This document shows, in pieces, positions 50,216 through 60,939 of a DNA stretch of 64,000 nucleotides (position 1 is the first letter of the stretch; each line of letters opens with the position of its first letter). This stretch comes from Blasia pusilla. Lineage: Eukaryota; Marchantiophyta; Marchantiopsida; Blasiales. Where the stretch lies: NCBI GenBank assembly GCA_050084515.1, contig CM114275.1, positions 25,482,001-25,546,000 on the forward strand. The letters run 5' to 3'. The position numbers were made by a program, and so were the translations under genes. The notes beneath the pieces were generated by a model. The model did no database searches, had not been told where the DNA came from, and saw only the letters and a program-made list of their open reading frames with translations.

Positions 50216-50701
50216 AACCTCTTGCAGCAATGGGGTTCAAGCAAATCATGCAATTGGGCCAGTTGTTTGGCGTGAGGGCCCCTCCTTGTGTTACAACGAT
50301 TGCCATTATCCAATAAGGCATATCTTGCTCTTATATAAAAACGACGAACATAAAAAAAAGCATAGGTGGTAGCATTTGGATCCACTATATAATCCCATGT
50401 TGCACGTAGAGTTGGAGGCCACAACAGGTTGATAGGCAGAAATAAAATCATATCAACCTCTTTCACGAGACGACCCTCAAGTAGAGTCGTCTTGGGGATG
50501 AGATCTCCTACGTTGCCCATTGCTCTCCATTGCATCAATTCATCGTTTTCTTATTGTCGTCTTGTCATGATGGATTCATATGTCCTCCTCCATTGCTCTG
50601 TACAGTTTTCCATTATAGCTCTTTGTCTTCTGTGGTGGGTCATATATGGAAATTGATTCATTCATAATCCTCTCCATCTCTTTCTTTAGTCTCTTGTGCG
50701 C

Positions 50702-51810
50702 CTATGAAAATTGTTGGTGCGTCCCCTTCAAAATATTAAATTCGGCTTCTAAATCAAAAGCGTGTTGGGGATTAATTATTAAACTCTCCAATTGTGATAG
50801 AAGAGACATAAACTTGCTATTTTCCGGAGCACTCTCCCAAAGAAAGGTTTTAGGAACAAGGCCGCTATCGTACAGGGCGATTGGAAATCTCTCCAGGCCC
50901 ATCAAAAATTCATATTATGACCTACATGGAGTTCATTCAAAACACCTCTTACATTCTCAAAAGTGCGCCCCCCCCCAATTGGACTTGTCCTTCATTTTCA
51001 TTTTTGTCATCTTTCTCCTCTTTGTTCGGCGGATTTCTTCTCTGTCCATCCAAATAAGATAGTAGACCTCTTAGGCTTCTTGAAAATCCACCATGCTTGT
51101 CTTGGCTTGATGACTCTCATCATGGTATAACCGCTCCTTGCTCTCCTCCATCCCGCTAAGAAGATGATGGCTCATGTTCATATTATGGGTATAGGCCTAT
51201 ACTTCCAAAGTTTGGCGGAGTATGAATCCTTAGTTGTTTTGACTGCATAAGTGGGGATATTTCATCTTGTGCTCTCCTTCTCTTATCTCATCTAGAAGAC
51301 CCATCCTCCACATCATCATAATGAACCTCCACGCCCTTCATCAACTCTACAATTTTGAGCTTGACAAATACCTTGCTCATTATTTTCCTCTTCTTTGTTG
51401 GGAGGTCTTCATAACTTGCACGGCCATTGAACAAGGCTCAATCCTTCTTCTAGTCATCTCCTCCCACTTTCCTTGCAAATTTACCAATCATACGATCCAA
51501 CCACTTGAGCTACGACTTCTTGAACTCTACTTGAAGAATATTTGGGCCAACGATGCTATCCAAGTACGCCTTCAATTCATCTTCAATTATAAATAGTGAG
51601 ATCCTCCTCTTGTTCACCTTCTTGGGTGTTGGTTGTCTCGGTATATCGCGGGGTTCTTCCCCTCTTCCATCGCCCTCTACGTCGTGAGGACTACGGCCTT
51701 CATGAGGCGGCTTCAACTCCATCTTCAACTTATCTTCTACCCAAATCAGAAAGAAAAAGGTCGTTACAAAAATATTTGAATAATAGTAACACAAGAACAC
51801 ACAATACATC
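50702..51810 (-). other. Coding-like debris downstream of the kinase relic
   Basis: On the minus strand, fragments at 51809-51510, about 51500-51080 and 50905-50702 have protein-like composition, with acidic and basic clusters and short helices (for example IEDELKAYLDSIVG, RARSGYTMMRVIKPRQAWW and ERFPIALYDSGLV) separated by stops and frame changes. They follow the kinase relic on the same strand and could be the C-terminal part of the same decayed gene or element, or an independent one. No family recognised. Confidence 0.3.
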
Positions 51811-51944
51811 CATGATCATTTACAATCATTCAGAGTCATGCACTCACATTTTTCAATCATGTCTTACATTTCTCGTGAAACATACAATCCTAAAACGGAT
51901 TGATAGTCACACTATTGTGGTACAAAAATCCCATCACCATACAC

Positions 51945-53082
51945 TCAATGACCATATGTAGATTTTCTTAATCCCGACTCTATATCGTCTACACATGATA
52001 TTTTTGCATTTGCTCTTATATATGTGATAAGATATTCTAGGCTTTTACGACAAGAAGGATTTGGAGCAAAGGCCCAATAAGTCCATCCAACATTCATGTA
52101 GGCACGCTCGACAGCAAGGCTGCATGTCATATAGTTCAAAATCATCACAATCATTCCTAGGGCATACATTTCTATGGCTATGCTAAAAGGAAGATTTTGA
52201 GGCTCTGCTATCAACTCCGATGTCATGCGAGATGCTATATGCCCAAATTTCTTTTTCTTGTTCATGGGGCCACCATCTCTTAGGCAAACTTAAGCACTCA
52301 TCATCCCATAAAGCATTTCCCCAATCTCCAACCCTAATTTCTAGCTCATAGTTGGATCCAAAATGGATGAAAATCTTCCTAGCATGAAGGTTGGTAGGAA
52401 AAACTCCACGCTTGTGGATAGTCTCAATAGTAATAAGTAGGGCAACCACAAGCTGGATGATATTTTATGCCACCGCAAGACATCTATTCTTTTGCAGCTC
52501 TCCTCAATTCAACCAACCATTCTTCAAGTTATGGCATGCTTGCATCCAATTTTCAAGATGCCCACCATTCCAGTATGGATAGATGGCACGCGATGGATCC
52601 TCGATCAACCTTCCCTCCATGGGAATCATCCTTTGATGTGAAATAGTTGCAAACATCACCTCATGCACCATTGATTATCTTGAATACAATCAAGATGCTT
52701 TCTTAAACACCTTCATGCAATAGTAAATATCTTCACTAAAGCCAAGGATTTAGTTTATTTTACAACGATACACGTTTCCATGTAAACTTAAGCCCAAAGT
52801 ATCCTCCAGATCATGTCCTTCTATTACATCCTTGTAAAAAATCCACATACATCCACATAGAACAACCAATGTCTCCCCAAAAGAGTATTACATCCCTTAA
52901 AAAAGACGTTGAGTATTTTTTAACTCTACTATAAATCTTTCTAGTAGACTTGTCTCTACAACAATGGGCTTCTCCTTCTTGTATGTCTGAAGATCAACAT
53001 AGACTTTCTCCAAGTGAAAACCTTCTTAGGCATAAAATGCAATTAACCTCTCGGCCTCTTTGGCATCGACTTCCCAATTCAA
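51945..53082 (-). pseudogene. Decayed protein-kinase-like gene
   Basis: Minus-strand fragments follow protein kinase order. An N-terminal piece (53082 to about 52905) reads LNWEVDAKEAERLIAFY and LEKVYVDLQTYKK. A glycine-loop-like stretch is LGLSLHGNVYRCK, and the beta-3 lysine region is YCMKVFKKA (Lys codon 52711-52713). A hinge-like piece is AIYPYWNGGHLENWM. The catalytic-loop position reads GVFPTNLHARKIFIHFG, with Asn where the Asp should be and Lys where the Asn should be. A DFG-like DWG occurs in RVGDWGNALW. An APE-like MTSELIAEP and a DxWxxG-like IEMYALGMIV follow a frameshift near 52255. Several in-frame stops occur. The catalytic Asp loss fits a G-to-A change in decay but could also mean that the parent was a pseudokinase. 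Not active. The surrounding transposon DNA suggests a retained or captured copy. Confidence 0.65.
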
Positions 53083-53094
53083 CTAGAAGAAAAT

Positions 53095-53325
53095 CATGGT
53101 TTTTATGACTAGGATCCAAATGACTAAGGTTCTTCATGACTAAAATGAGGAACTAAAATTTCCCTTTGTTATATGGTGGTCATATCTTTCCAAAAAATAA
53201 CAATTTTAGTCATATAGAAATATGATTAAGTCATTGACTCATTTTAGGACTTGACTTAGTCATATACAAGAATGACTTATTTAATAGTGAGTCATTTTAC
53301 ACTCAATATGATTGAGTCATACTTA
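53095..53325. repeat. Cluster of ATGACT/AGTCAT motifs
   Basis: Within 231 bp the word ATGACT or its complement AGTCAT (often followed by 'aag' or 'tat') occurs about ten times in both orientations. Such a cluster resembles the subterminal repeats of CACTA or related DNA transposons. No terminal repeat was identified. Confidence 0.6.
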
Positions 53326-54479
53326 ATTGTGCAAATATTGCCAAAAAAAATCCTCAAATTTTCATTTATAAAAATATATCATCATAAAGAAAATTTATAT
53401 TCCTACATGCAAGAGTCACAAAGCGTGCTTTTCCAATTCAATCAATAGAAAAATTAGATTCACTCCAACCTAACTGACTTTAGGATGTTTATAGACGTTC
53501 CATGCCTTTGAAACTCTCATAGAAAATCTTTGCAATTCATCCATGAAAACCATCCATACCCCTCGAAATGTAGAATTGTTTCTTCTCTAATATAAGCCGG
53601 AAAAACTAGTCTAGCCATGTCTCTCTTACAACCATGTTAAAGTCTTTCCTCAAATTGACTCTTTGCCTCTTGGCATTATCACTAAACTCCATATGGCTAT
53701 CTCTCGTCCCCAATGACTCAGCCCCACTAAAGATATAGCTCGGAGGAAGAAGATAGGAAGATTTTCTACTAAACCAACTAAAGAAATCTAAAGGTGGAGA
53801 TTAAGAAGTAACCAAAATATAACAACCAACAATGTTGTAACAATGGCTTGGTAAATGTACACAAGCGTGAATGATGGAACGAGGGATCCAGGTATAGGAT
53901 TTAGCACTCAAAGGGAATATATGCGCACTAAGTTAAGTTTCCTTGACCATCTCAACATCCCTGATGTGCGAAGGAAAGTCAATGAAACAAATCTAAACTT
54001 GAAACCGTGAATCAGAAATCTCAAAATCACCAAATGAGTTCGTGAACACAAGAGAATTTCATACTCAAAACCTCTCACATAATGTGGAATAAATTATATT
54101 TTGTTTAAGACACAATAAGGAGTGCAAATATCCAACTTGGTCATAAACAAAATCTAACTATCCCTGAAGGCACGCAATGGATTTCCCCAAAATTACTACT
54201 AACCTTGGAAGCCCTTAGCTCTCAAGGCACCAATGAAATTTGGGGCCTAATCCAAACTTATCTTGTTCTCAAAGAGAAGGAGGTAAAACATGAAGAATTG
54301 AATGACAATGTGAGTTACTTAGCCCCTGATCAGCCCCTTATGAGCATTTTGGGCCCCACTTGTGAGCCTTTAGCTTATGGATTTATGTTTACGACCCATT
54401 TTAGAAGTTAGGAAGAGGGGCGGGGAGGGAATTTTGCACTTAGTCTCCACCAATCAAACGCTGCCAAATGTCCTTGAGG
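53326..54479. other. AT-rich DNA, no gene seen
   Basis: Nothing recognisable. Confidence 0.35.
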
Positions 54480-54879
54480 GGTTTGTGGACGCGAACCAAA
54501 CGCAGGCCGAGTGCGAGTTGGGAGGACGACTAGAAATGAGCCACGTCACAAGCTAGGATTGGTTGATTGGATGTGGGCTGGGCGCAAGCCTCCTTGTGCA
54601 TACAACATGGACTCGACGTGACAAATTTGGGTGGCCTATGATGCGGGCCTGACTCGTCCGCAACACAGGAGCCAGCGGGCTAGGAATCGAGCGAAAAAAC
54701 TAAGAGTCGTGTTGCAGCGTCGAGAGGCGGGCTACTCGAGCAAGGGTGGAATGTTTGGTCGGCAGCAAGGGCCACGGGTGCTTGGGCCAACAAAGCCCGC
54801 AGTAGGGCCCGTACTGACATGTCCGTCCTCGAGATAGACATAAGTTCGCAGAGATAAATTTTGTCTACGTGCAACCTTG
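54480..54879. mobile_element. GC-cored hAT-like repeat, copy 6 (right end only)
   Basis: Ends at 54879 with 'ctacgtgcaaccttg', matching the right terminal repeat of the copy at 25316-25623. Inside is the shared 'gacatgtccgtcctcgagatagacataagt', close to 'catgtccgtccca' and 'gagataagtctatg' in other copies. The interior is GC-rich with 'gggctgggc' and 'gcgggcct' words. No left terminal repeat is found, so this copy is truncated or rearranged. Confidence 0.5.
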
Positions 54880-55979
54880 ATTATAATAAGAAAGAATTAG
54901 CCCACCTTGATAGATGAAAGTTTTTTTTATGGTTACCTTTTTTAACATAAGCTCTCTTAAACTAGTTATAATTTAACTGTTAAATATTTATAACAAAATT
55001 TTATTAGAAAAAACATTAATTCCTTAAAGAAATATTATTAGATTGATAATTGATTTCATTTTTTATAGATTAATATCTTAAGAGGCATGGACTAAAAAAT
55101 TGAAATCCAAGATTATTTTTTAAATAAAAGAAATTTGATTTTGATTTTTTATTGGAGAAGGTTATTTAAGATTTTTTCAACCTTCATTTAAGTTACTGTC
55201 ATGAGGTTTAATGAAAGAGGGCAAATATCTCTTAAAGTAAAATACCTCATACATCTTAACAAGTAATAAATTTAAATTTAAATTTTTACTATCAAGATTC
55301 ATATCATGAAAATTCTATCAATCTTTTGGTTTCTTCTAAAACTCAGAAAATATCCTAATTTTAAGCATTTAGGAAGAAATTGCATAAACGAAAAAACCTT
55401 TTAAAATATTAGTGACTTTGTGTTGATCATAAGTAAACTGTTTGTATGAAAAATTTTCATTGAGAAACCATATAACTATGCGTGCATACATAATTGTCAA
55501 ATTAAAAGACCAATTGAATCTTCGTTCTTCGTCGTAGGGTTGAAGATAAACCCAAAAAGAAGAAAGAATTTAAACTTAAGCCCTAATTTTTCCTGGAAAT
55601 GATTAGAAGGACATAATCAACGTCCTTGAGGACAAAAATCCCTATTTTTTTAATAAATAAAAAATGATTTTTTTGTAATTATGCCAAAAAATGAAACCAT
55701 ATAATCAATTTTGAATTTTAAAAGTGAAGATCTAAATGACACAATTTTCTTCTATCATATTCATGAATGGATTGATTATTTGTATCCAATCAAATATCAC
55801 TTTCTCTAGAATATTACTGGAGTGTGACTTTTGTCATATAATAGAAAGTGACTATGCGAAGTCATAATCGTTATTTAGAAAAGTGAGATTTGACGAGAAT
55901 AAAATATGGGAGATTATTTTTAAATATGGAAATTATAGTGCCCACATTTTTGAAATTTTGATAAAGGAGCTATTTTTTT
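54880..55979. other. AT-rich DNA, no gene seen
   Basis: Nothing recognisable. Confidence 0.35.
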
Positions 55980-57200
55980 ACAGATTTGGAGTAAAGTCTT
56001 CATTAAGGGAAGACTAAAGACTCAAGACTCGAAGTTAAAACGTATACTTCATAGAAATCATGTGGAAACATGGAATGACATAACTCTGATGAGAGGACAT
56101 GAGATAGTAAGAAATTGAGGAATGTCTAGGAGGAATGAGACTTGTGTAAGAATAGGAAAAGAGTGGGAAAGAAGCAAGAGTAAGAGGCGAAGGTATTTCT
56201 TAGTGAAGACCGCGGTATGAATAAGGGTGAACACTGTAAAAGACCTCTTCTTTGCAACAGAAGATCCAAGGTAGTCTTCGTGCGAAGACTGTGAACAAAA
56301 AACAAAGACCAAAGAACAAAGACTAAGAAATCCAAGAAGGAAGAGGAAGAAGAAGAGAAAATCAAAGAGTCTTCACAAAAGAGAAAGGTGTATGAAGAAT
56401 AGGAATAGAAAGAGAAAGAATGCTGGAAAGATGGATTGAAAGAAAGTCGAAAGGAGGACTCTTCGTGGCGGCAGTAGAATAAGAGTCTCTACGAAGACCG
56501 CGAAGACTATCAGTAAAGAACCGTCGCGGCGGTTCCGGCAGCTAGAAATGAAGAGCCGTAGCGGTTCACAAGGAAGCGGAAAGGAATTTCCGGAGCAACC
56601 AACCGACTTAAAGGAAGTGAATGCTTGGAGGATTTGAACCGTGGGATTAAGAGTTAGAAATCTATAGTAGAATAGGAAGATCAATCAGGAATTGTAAGAA
56701 ACTATTTAAAGAATAAAGCAGAAGAGCACAGGATCATTACCTTGTGTCTTGCATTTTCAGTACTTTTGTTGATTGCGTGAAGAAGTCTGTGGGGGATGAT
56801 CCGAGCCAAAGAGTCTAGTGTGCTCTAAAGCTTATATTACTTTGTAGTTCTTTCCACTCTTTGATGCAGTTGAAGTGTCTTCTCTCATTCTTGCTGATGT
56901 ACGGAGTTGAATGTGAATCTTATTGGGCTACAGTATGAATGAAAATTGAGTATTTTGAATTCTAAAAGATAATCAGGAAGAGCATAGGAAAGCTGTTAGA
57001 TAGTGAGTAACCTGCTATGACACATTCAGTTCTAAAAGTAGGCTGAGCCGCTACCTTCTTGAGGTCTCTTTGAGGTCTTCGTTGGAACTTTGTTATCCAA
57101 GATTCGCAAGAGTCTTTCTCTGCACTTGAGAAGAGTCTTTTCCAAGAGGGAAGAAAACCATTTTGTTCTTTTGTACTAGTGAAGACTGAGTCATTGAAGT
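55980..57200. repeat. Purine-rich LTR-like block with GAAGAC/AAGACT words
   Basis: From 55980 to about 56700 the plus strand is purine-rich and dense in 'gaagac', 'aagact' and 'cgaagaccgcg'-type words. It then changes near 56705 to 'actatttaaagaataaagcag' and, after 56760, to a normal composition, followed by a pyrimidine-rich stretch with 'gtctt' words at 57050-57190. A TATA-like and AATAAA-like signal at the edge suggests an LTR. No matching second copy with defined ends was found. The long minus-strand Phe/Leu-rich ORFs here (56312-56058, 56365-56126, 56684-56373) are antisense to the purine tract and not real genes. Confidence 0.4.
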
Positions 57201-59282
57201 TAGTTAAGTACTTAGTCAAGAAGGAGTTATTCTTAATATTTCTTATAAAACCTCTCTTTACTCAAGAAAAAATGATCTCTTGGGAACCAACTTAGTACTT
57301 TGCGATTAAAAGAGTACCTTTTTCCTTGAGTTGTACATTACAGAAACTCTCTCTTCACACTAAAAAATGTTAATATTTACTACTTGAAAACTTACAATTT
57401 CATGATAAGTTCTATAACATAAAATGAGGCAATGAAATCAATAAAAGCTATGTCATATCAATATTTTGAATTTTGATAGATATCAGATTCGCAAGTTACA
57501 TGCATCAATGACACATTATGAAGATTTAGAAGATAATACAAAAAAGTTAAAAAATCACAATCAAACATAATTTGGGCCCACATATGCGTGCATAATGAAA
57601 AACTAGCCGGTGCCTATGCATAGCAAGGTTGATACTTAATTTTATTTATTATCTCTCCTTAATTCAACTCCCTCTCTCAAAGTGATATATATCGACACCA
57701 TAGGAGCCCTTAAAGAACAAATTTCAACACGTGAGGAGGGTTTTCTCAAACCCCGTCCTCTTTTAATTATATAGATTATGATCAAATAGCTTACTTGAGA
57801 TTATAGTAACATGTCTTTGTATAGTGATCCTTGTGGTTTGATGTACATCATTAAGTGGGCGACCATCGAAAAGCAATAAGTCTACCCTCTTCCAATAAAA
57901 TAAACCTTGCTCCAAAGGATTTCCCTATTAAAAGATTATTTTTCTTCTTCTTTTGGTCTTGTACAATATTTAGAAAAAAGACTTGTGATTAATTAAGTGG
58001 AAATGTTCCAAGATGTAGTCATGTTTATTAAAAAAATTCCCTTTGAAAAAAGAAACTTTTATCTTCCTTGTGCTCCACATGGATATTAGGTATGTTATAA
58101 GATCTCTTATGAACATGATTTGGTATATAAGTGGGTTGTATGGAAATCAAGACACTTATTTTAAAAACGGCTATTTTAGCTTCCTTAATTTACCTTGAAA
58201 AGGTTAACATGCTATTGTAAGTAGAGTAATATAGTTAAGTTTTAAAATCCTTTAATGAGAACTTGTATATCAAAAGAGAAAAGTGCTTTTCTCTTGTTGA
58301 GTTGCTAGCATAATTTATCCAAATTAACTGAAACTATTTCAAGACAAAATAAACTTGAGCAATTAAAGATTGTGCTAATATAATTGGGATTAATTGGGGA
58401 AGATAGGAAATTTGACATGACTCTTCACTTTTTAATGCTAATGAGCTATCTCGATAGTGAAATCCATCCTAAGAATTAGTCATACCTTATCATCTTCTCC
58501 TCTTGGGTCGTAAAAAATCCTTCGAAAGAAAAATACACCCCAAAAAAATGAAATCATGAAAAAATAATTATAAGAAAAAAAGTTCTTTTTTTGGACCAAC
58601 ATAGTATTGAATCCGCTTCCCTCATGGTAGATCCCATACCCCTATATATGACTCCCAAGAAATTTAGTTTTCTTGCCTTTTTGTGCTTGAAGATAAAAAT
58701 ATTACAGAATATTGTAGAATTTTCAAGTTCCAATCCATCAAAAACAATAGATTTAAGTAGACATGGTATTTTTTGGTGCAATTGTTACCTTGGATGGAAA
58801 GCATAATCCCTTCAACACATCATGGCATGAGCATGTCCTCTTTCATACACTCAGTCCTCCTCTTGTGTCACGAAGCCTATTTTTTTAAAAACTATTTGCA
58901 AGAGATCATGTAAGCTAAAGTAAGTCTTGTATTTGCAAAAGTAGGCCCAAACCTATTAGGAAAAGATGATCTTCACTATTTTCCATTGGTCAAAACCTTA
59001 AGTGAATTTTTTTCCACTTCACTTTTCTCAAAGGTCTCACGGTTATTTTTATTAAAAAAAAACCATATATTGAGATTATCAAGTCATTCCATTATTACCT
59101 CCTCCTAGACACTTATTATATCAAGGAATAGATCCAAGATTCATGAAATTATGTTATAAATGAAAGTAAAAGATTACACACGCCATTAAATAAAGCATTG
59201 CAAGTGCATGACTTAGATCACATTCTTTCTAATTCAATGTTCCAAATTAGATGTCACTTGGAACAAGGTCAAGTACCATAAT
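57201..59282. other. AT-rich DNA, no gene seen
   Basis: No gene recognised. Near 57597 the phrase 'aactagccggtgcctatgca' resembles 'gactagtcatattgcccatg' at 63270, a wording common at one end of some plant interspersed repeats. Confidence 0.35.
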
Positions 59283-59566
59283 CAAGGTTGCATACGGAGA
59301 TGTCCATGTCCATGGACTTCGGTCCGTCCCATGAAAGGACTGTCAATGAGGGTCCCACCATCCTCTTTTTATTATTCTTCCCACTTCCTTCTGTGTTCCA
59401 TACTTTTCTATTTTTTCTTTCTTCCACCTCCACTACCTCCATCCTTATGGGCCCACTCGCCCTTGCCATGTCGTCCATCATGAACCATAAGTGCCCCATC
59501 TCTTACAATCCATTTCCTTGGACATATTTAGACTTGTCCGTGCAAGTCTGTTTCTATGCAACCATG
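59283..59566. mobile_element. hAT-like short inverted-repeat element, copy 7, with near-perfect 8-bp TSD
   Basis: 284 bp starting CAAGGTTGCATACGG and ending TATGCAACCATG. The flanking 8-mers are accataat (59275-59282) and accgtaat (59567-59574), differing at one position. An 8-bp duplication is the mark of hAT-superfamily transposition. Subterminal 'gatgtccatgtccatggac' is shared with the other copies. No transposase is encoded, so it would depend on an autonomous relative. The ORFs on both strands inside it are chance openings. Confidence 0.82.
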
Positions 59567-60939
59567 ACCGTAATGTAAATGGGCTTAGATTTGAGTCTAA
59601 TGGTGATCCAATGCCAAGAGAAAATTATTCGTTACTCTTCCTCTAGCTAGTATCTTAGTTTTCTCTCTTTACTTTGAACTTTTCTTCTCTTTCTCTCATA
59701 CTATCTTTTACGAGAATTTTTAACCCAAGGACCCCCTTAAGAAAAGTATCACTATTACCCTTTCACAATCAAATTTTATTAATCCATGCACCCATGGAAA
59801 CATGAAAAAAAAATCATAGCATCATCACCTTTAAAATTTCAATGACCACCCTCTTTAAATAAGATATAGAATAAACCGTCATTCATTAAAATTTCTACAC
59901 ATTTTGTTTCATTCTAGACCAATTCGTTCATGACATAAAAATAATATCGCAATTGCCTAATGATTTTTGGACTTTCTCTTAGTCCCTTTTCATGTTGAAT
60001 GCATATTCTGCCCCAATTTCAAGAAAAAATGAAATTATCAAAATTTTAACCTCTAAAGCATTATGACTACCTCGTACTACATGTGAATACATCGATACGG
60101 ATAAACATTTCATTTTATTTTCCATGCCTTCCCTTTCACTTTGATCCTATACTCAACATTTATTTTTTAAAATTACTGGAAAGGGAGTAAATTCTATTTT
60201 TGAAACAAGAATCTATTAGAATTTGACTATTTTCAAGACTAGATCATTTGCATCGTCCCTTTCCATCTAATTTGGGAAGAAATTAAAGGGAAACACATTT
60301 TCAATTAAAATTATTTTATTACATTCACGAACTAATATCTACAACACGGGAAGGTTTTTATCTCATCTTATAACAAACTCATAATTAAAATATACTTAGA
60401 TAAAAATCCCATAAAGTTAACGATAGTTCTTCATTTTACCAAATTTTTTGAAATTTGTAGCAATTTGATTTAGTAGGTTGACCTAACACAATTATTGGGT
60501 TAATTCTTGGTGAGATCGAGGAACATTTCGGAGCTAATCTTATTTTGGATTCATTCTTTGTTGTGCATTTTAGGGAAGTCACAAGGCTCATGACTTACTA
60601 TTAAGAATTTTGATGGACTTGGGTTGTGGAAAGAGAAAGAGGAGAGTATGATAATGAAAAAAGAGAGGAAATTTTTTATATTAGATTAACTGAAAATAAG
60701 TGCTATGAAAACGTGTCCCATTTTGTATGAAACATATCTTAATTAAATTTTGAAGTGAAGTCAACCCAAGAAATTTGCAAAAGATAAATTTTGCTCCGAT
60801 GATGCAGGTTGAAGTACAATTTTCTTGTCTTTGCTGCTTTATCGATAAATTAGATGAGAACACTTGGCTATATGATGCCTTTGGAACACCACATGTACAC
60901 CCTCCATGTTTAGAGAAAACTAGTTAGCACACTGCACGA
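59567..60939. other. AT-rich DNA, no gene seen
   Basis: Nothing recognisable. Confidence 0.35.

Noticed and set aside
51596-51961. 121-codon plus-strand ORF
   Set aside because: It is antisense to a minus-strand frame with better protein-like composition and continues through AT-rich sequence without a motif.
56630-56650. Possible tRNA gene from a B-box-like GGTTCAAATCC on the minus strand
   Set aside because: The T-stem does not pair and no A box or acceptor stem fits at the right distance.
56058-56684. Phe/Leu-rich ORFs that look like membrane proteins
   Set aside because: They are the antisense of a purine-rich GAAGAC-word tract; the hydrophobicity is a result of base skew.
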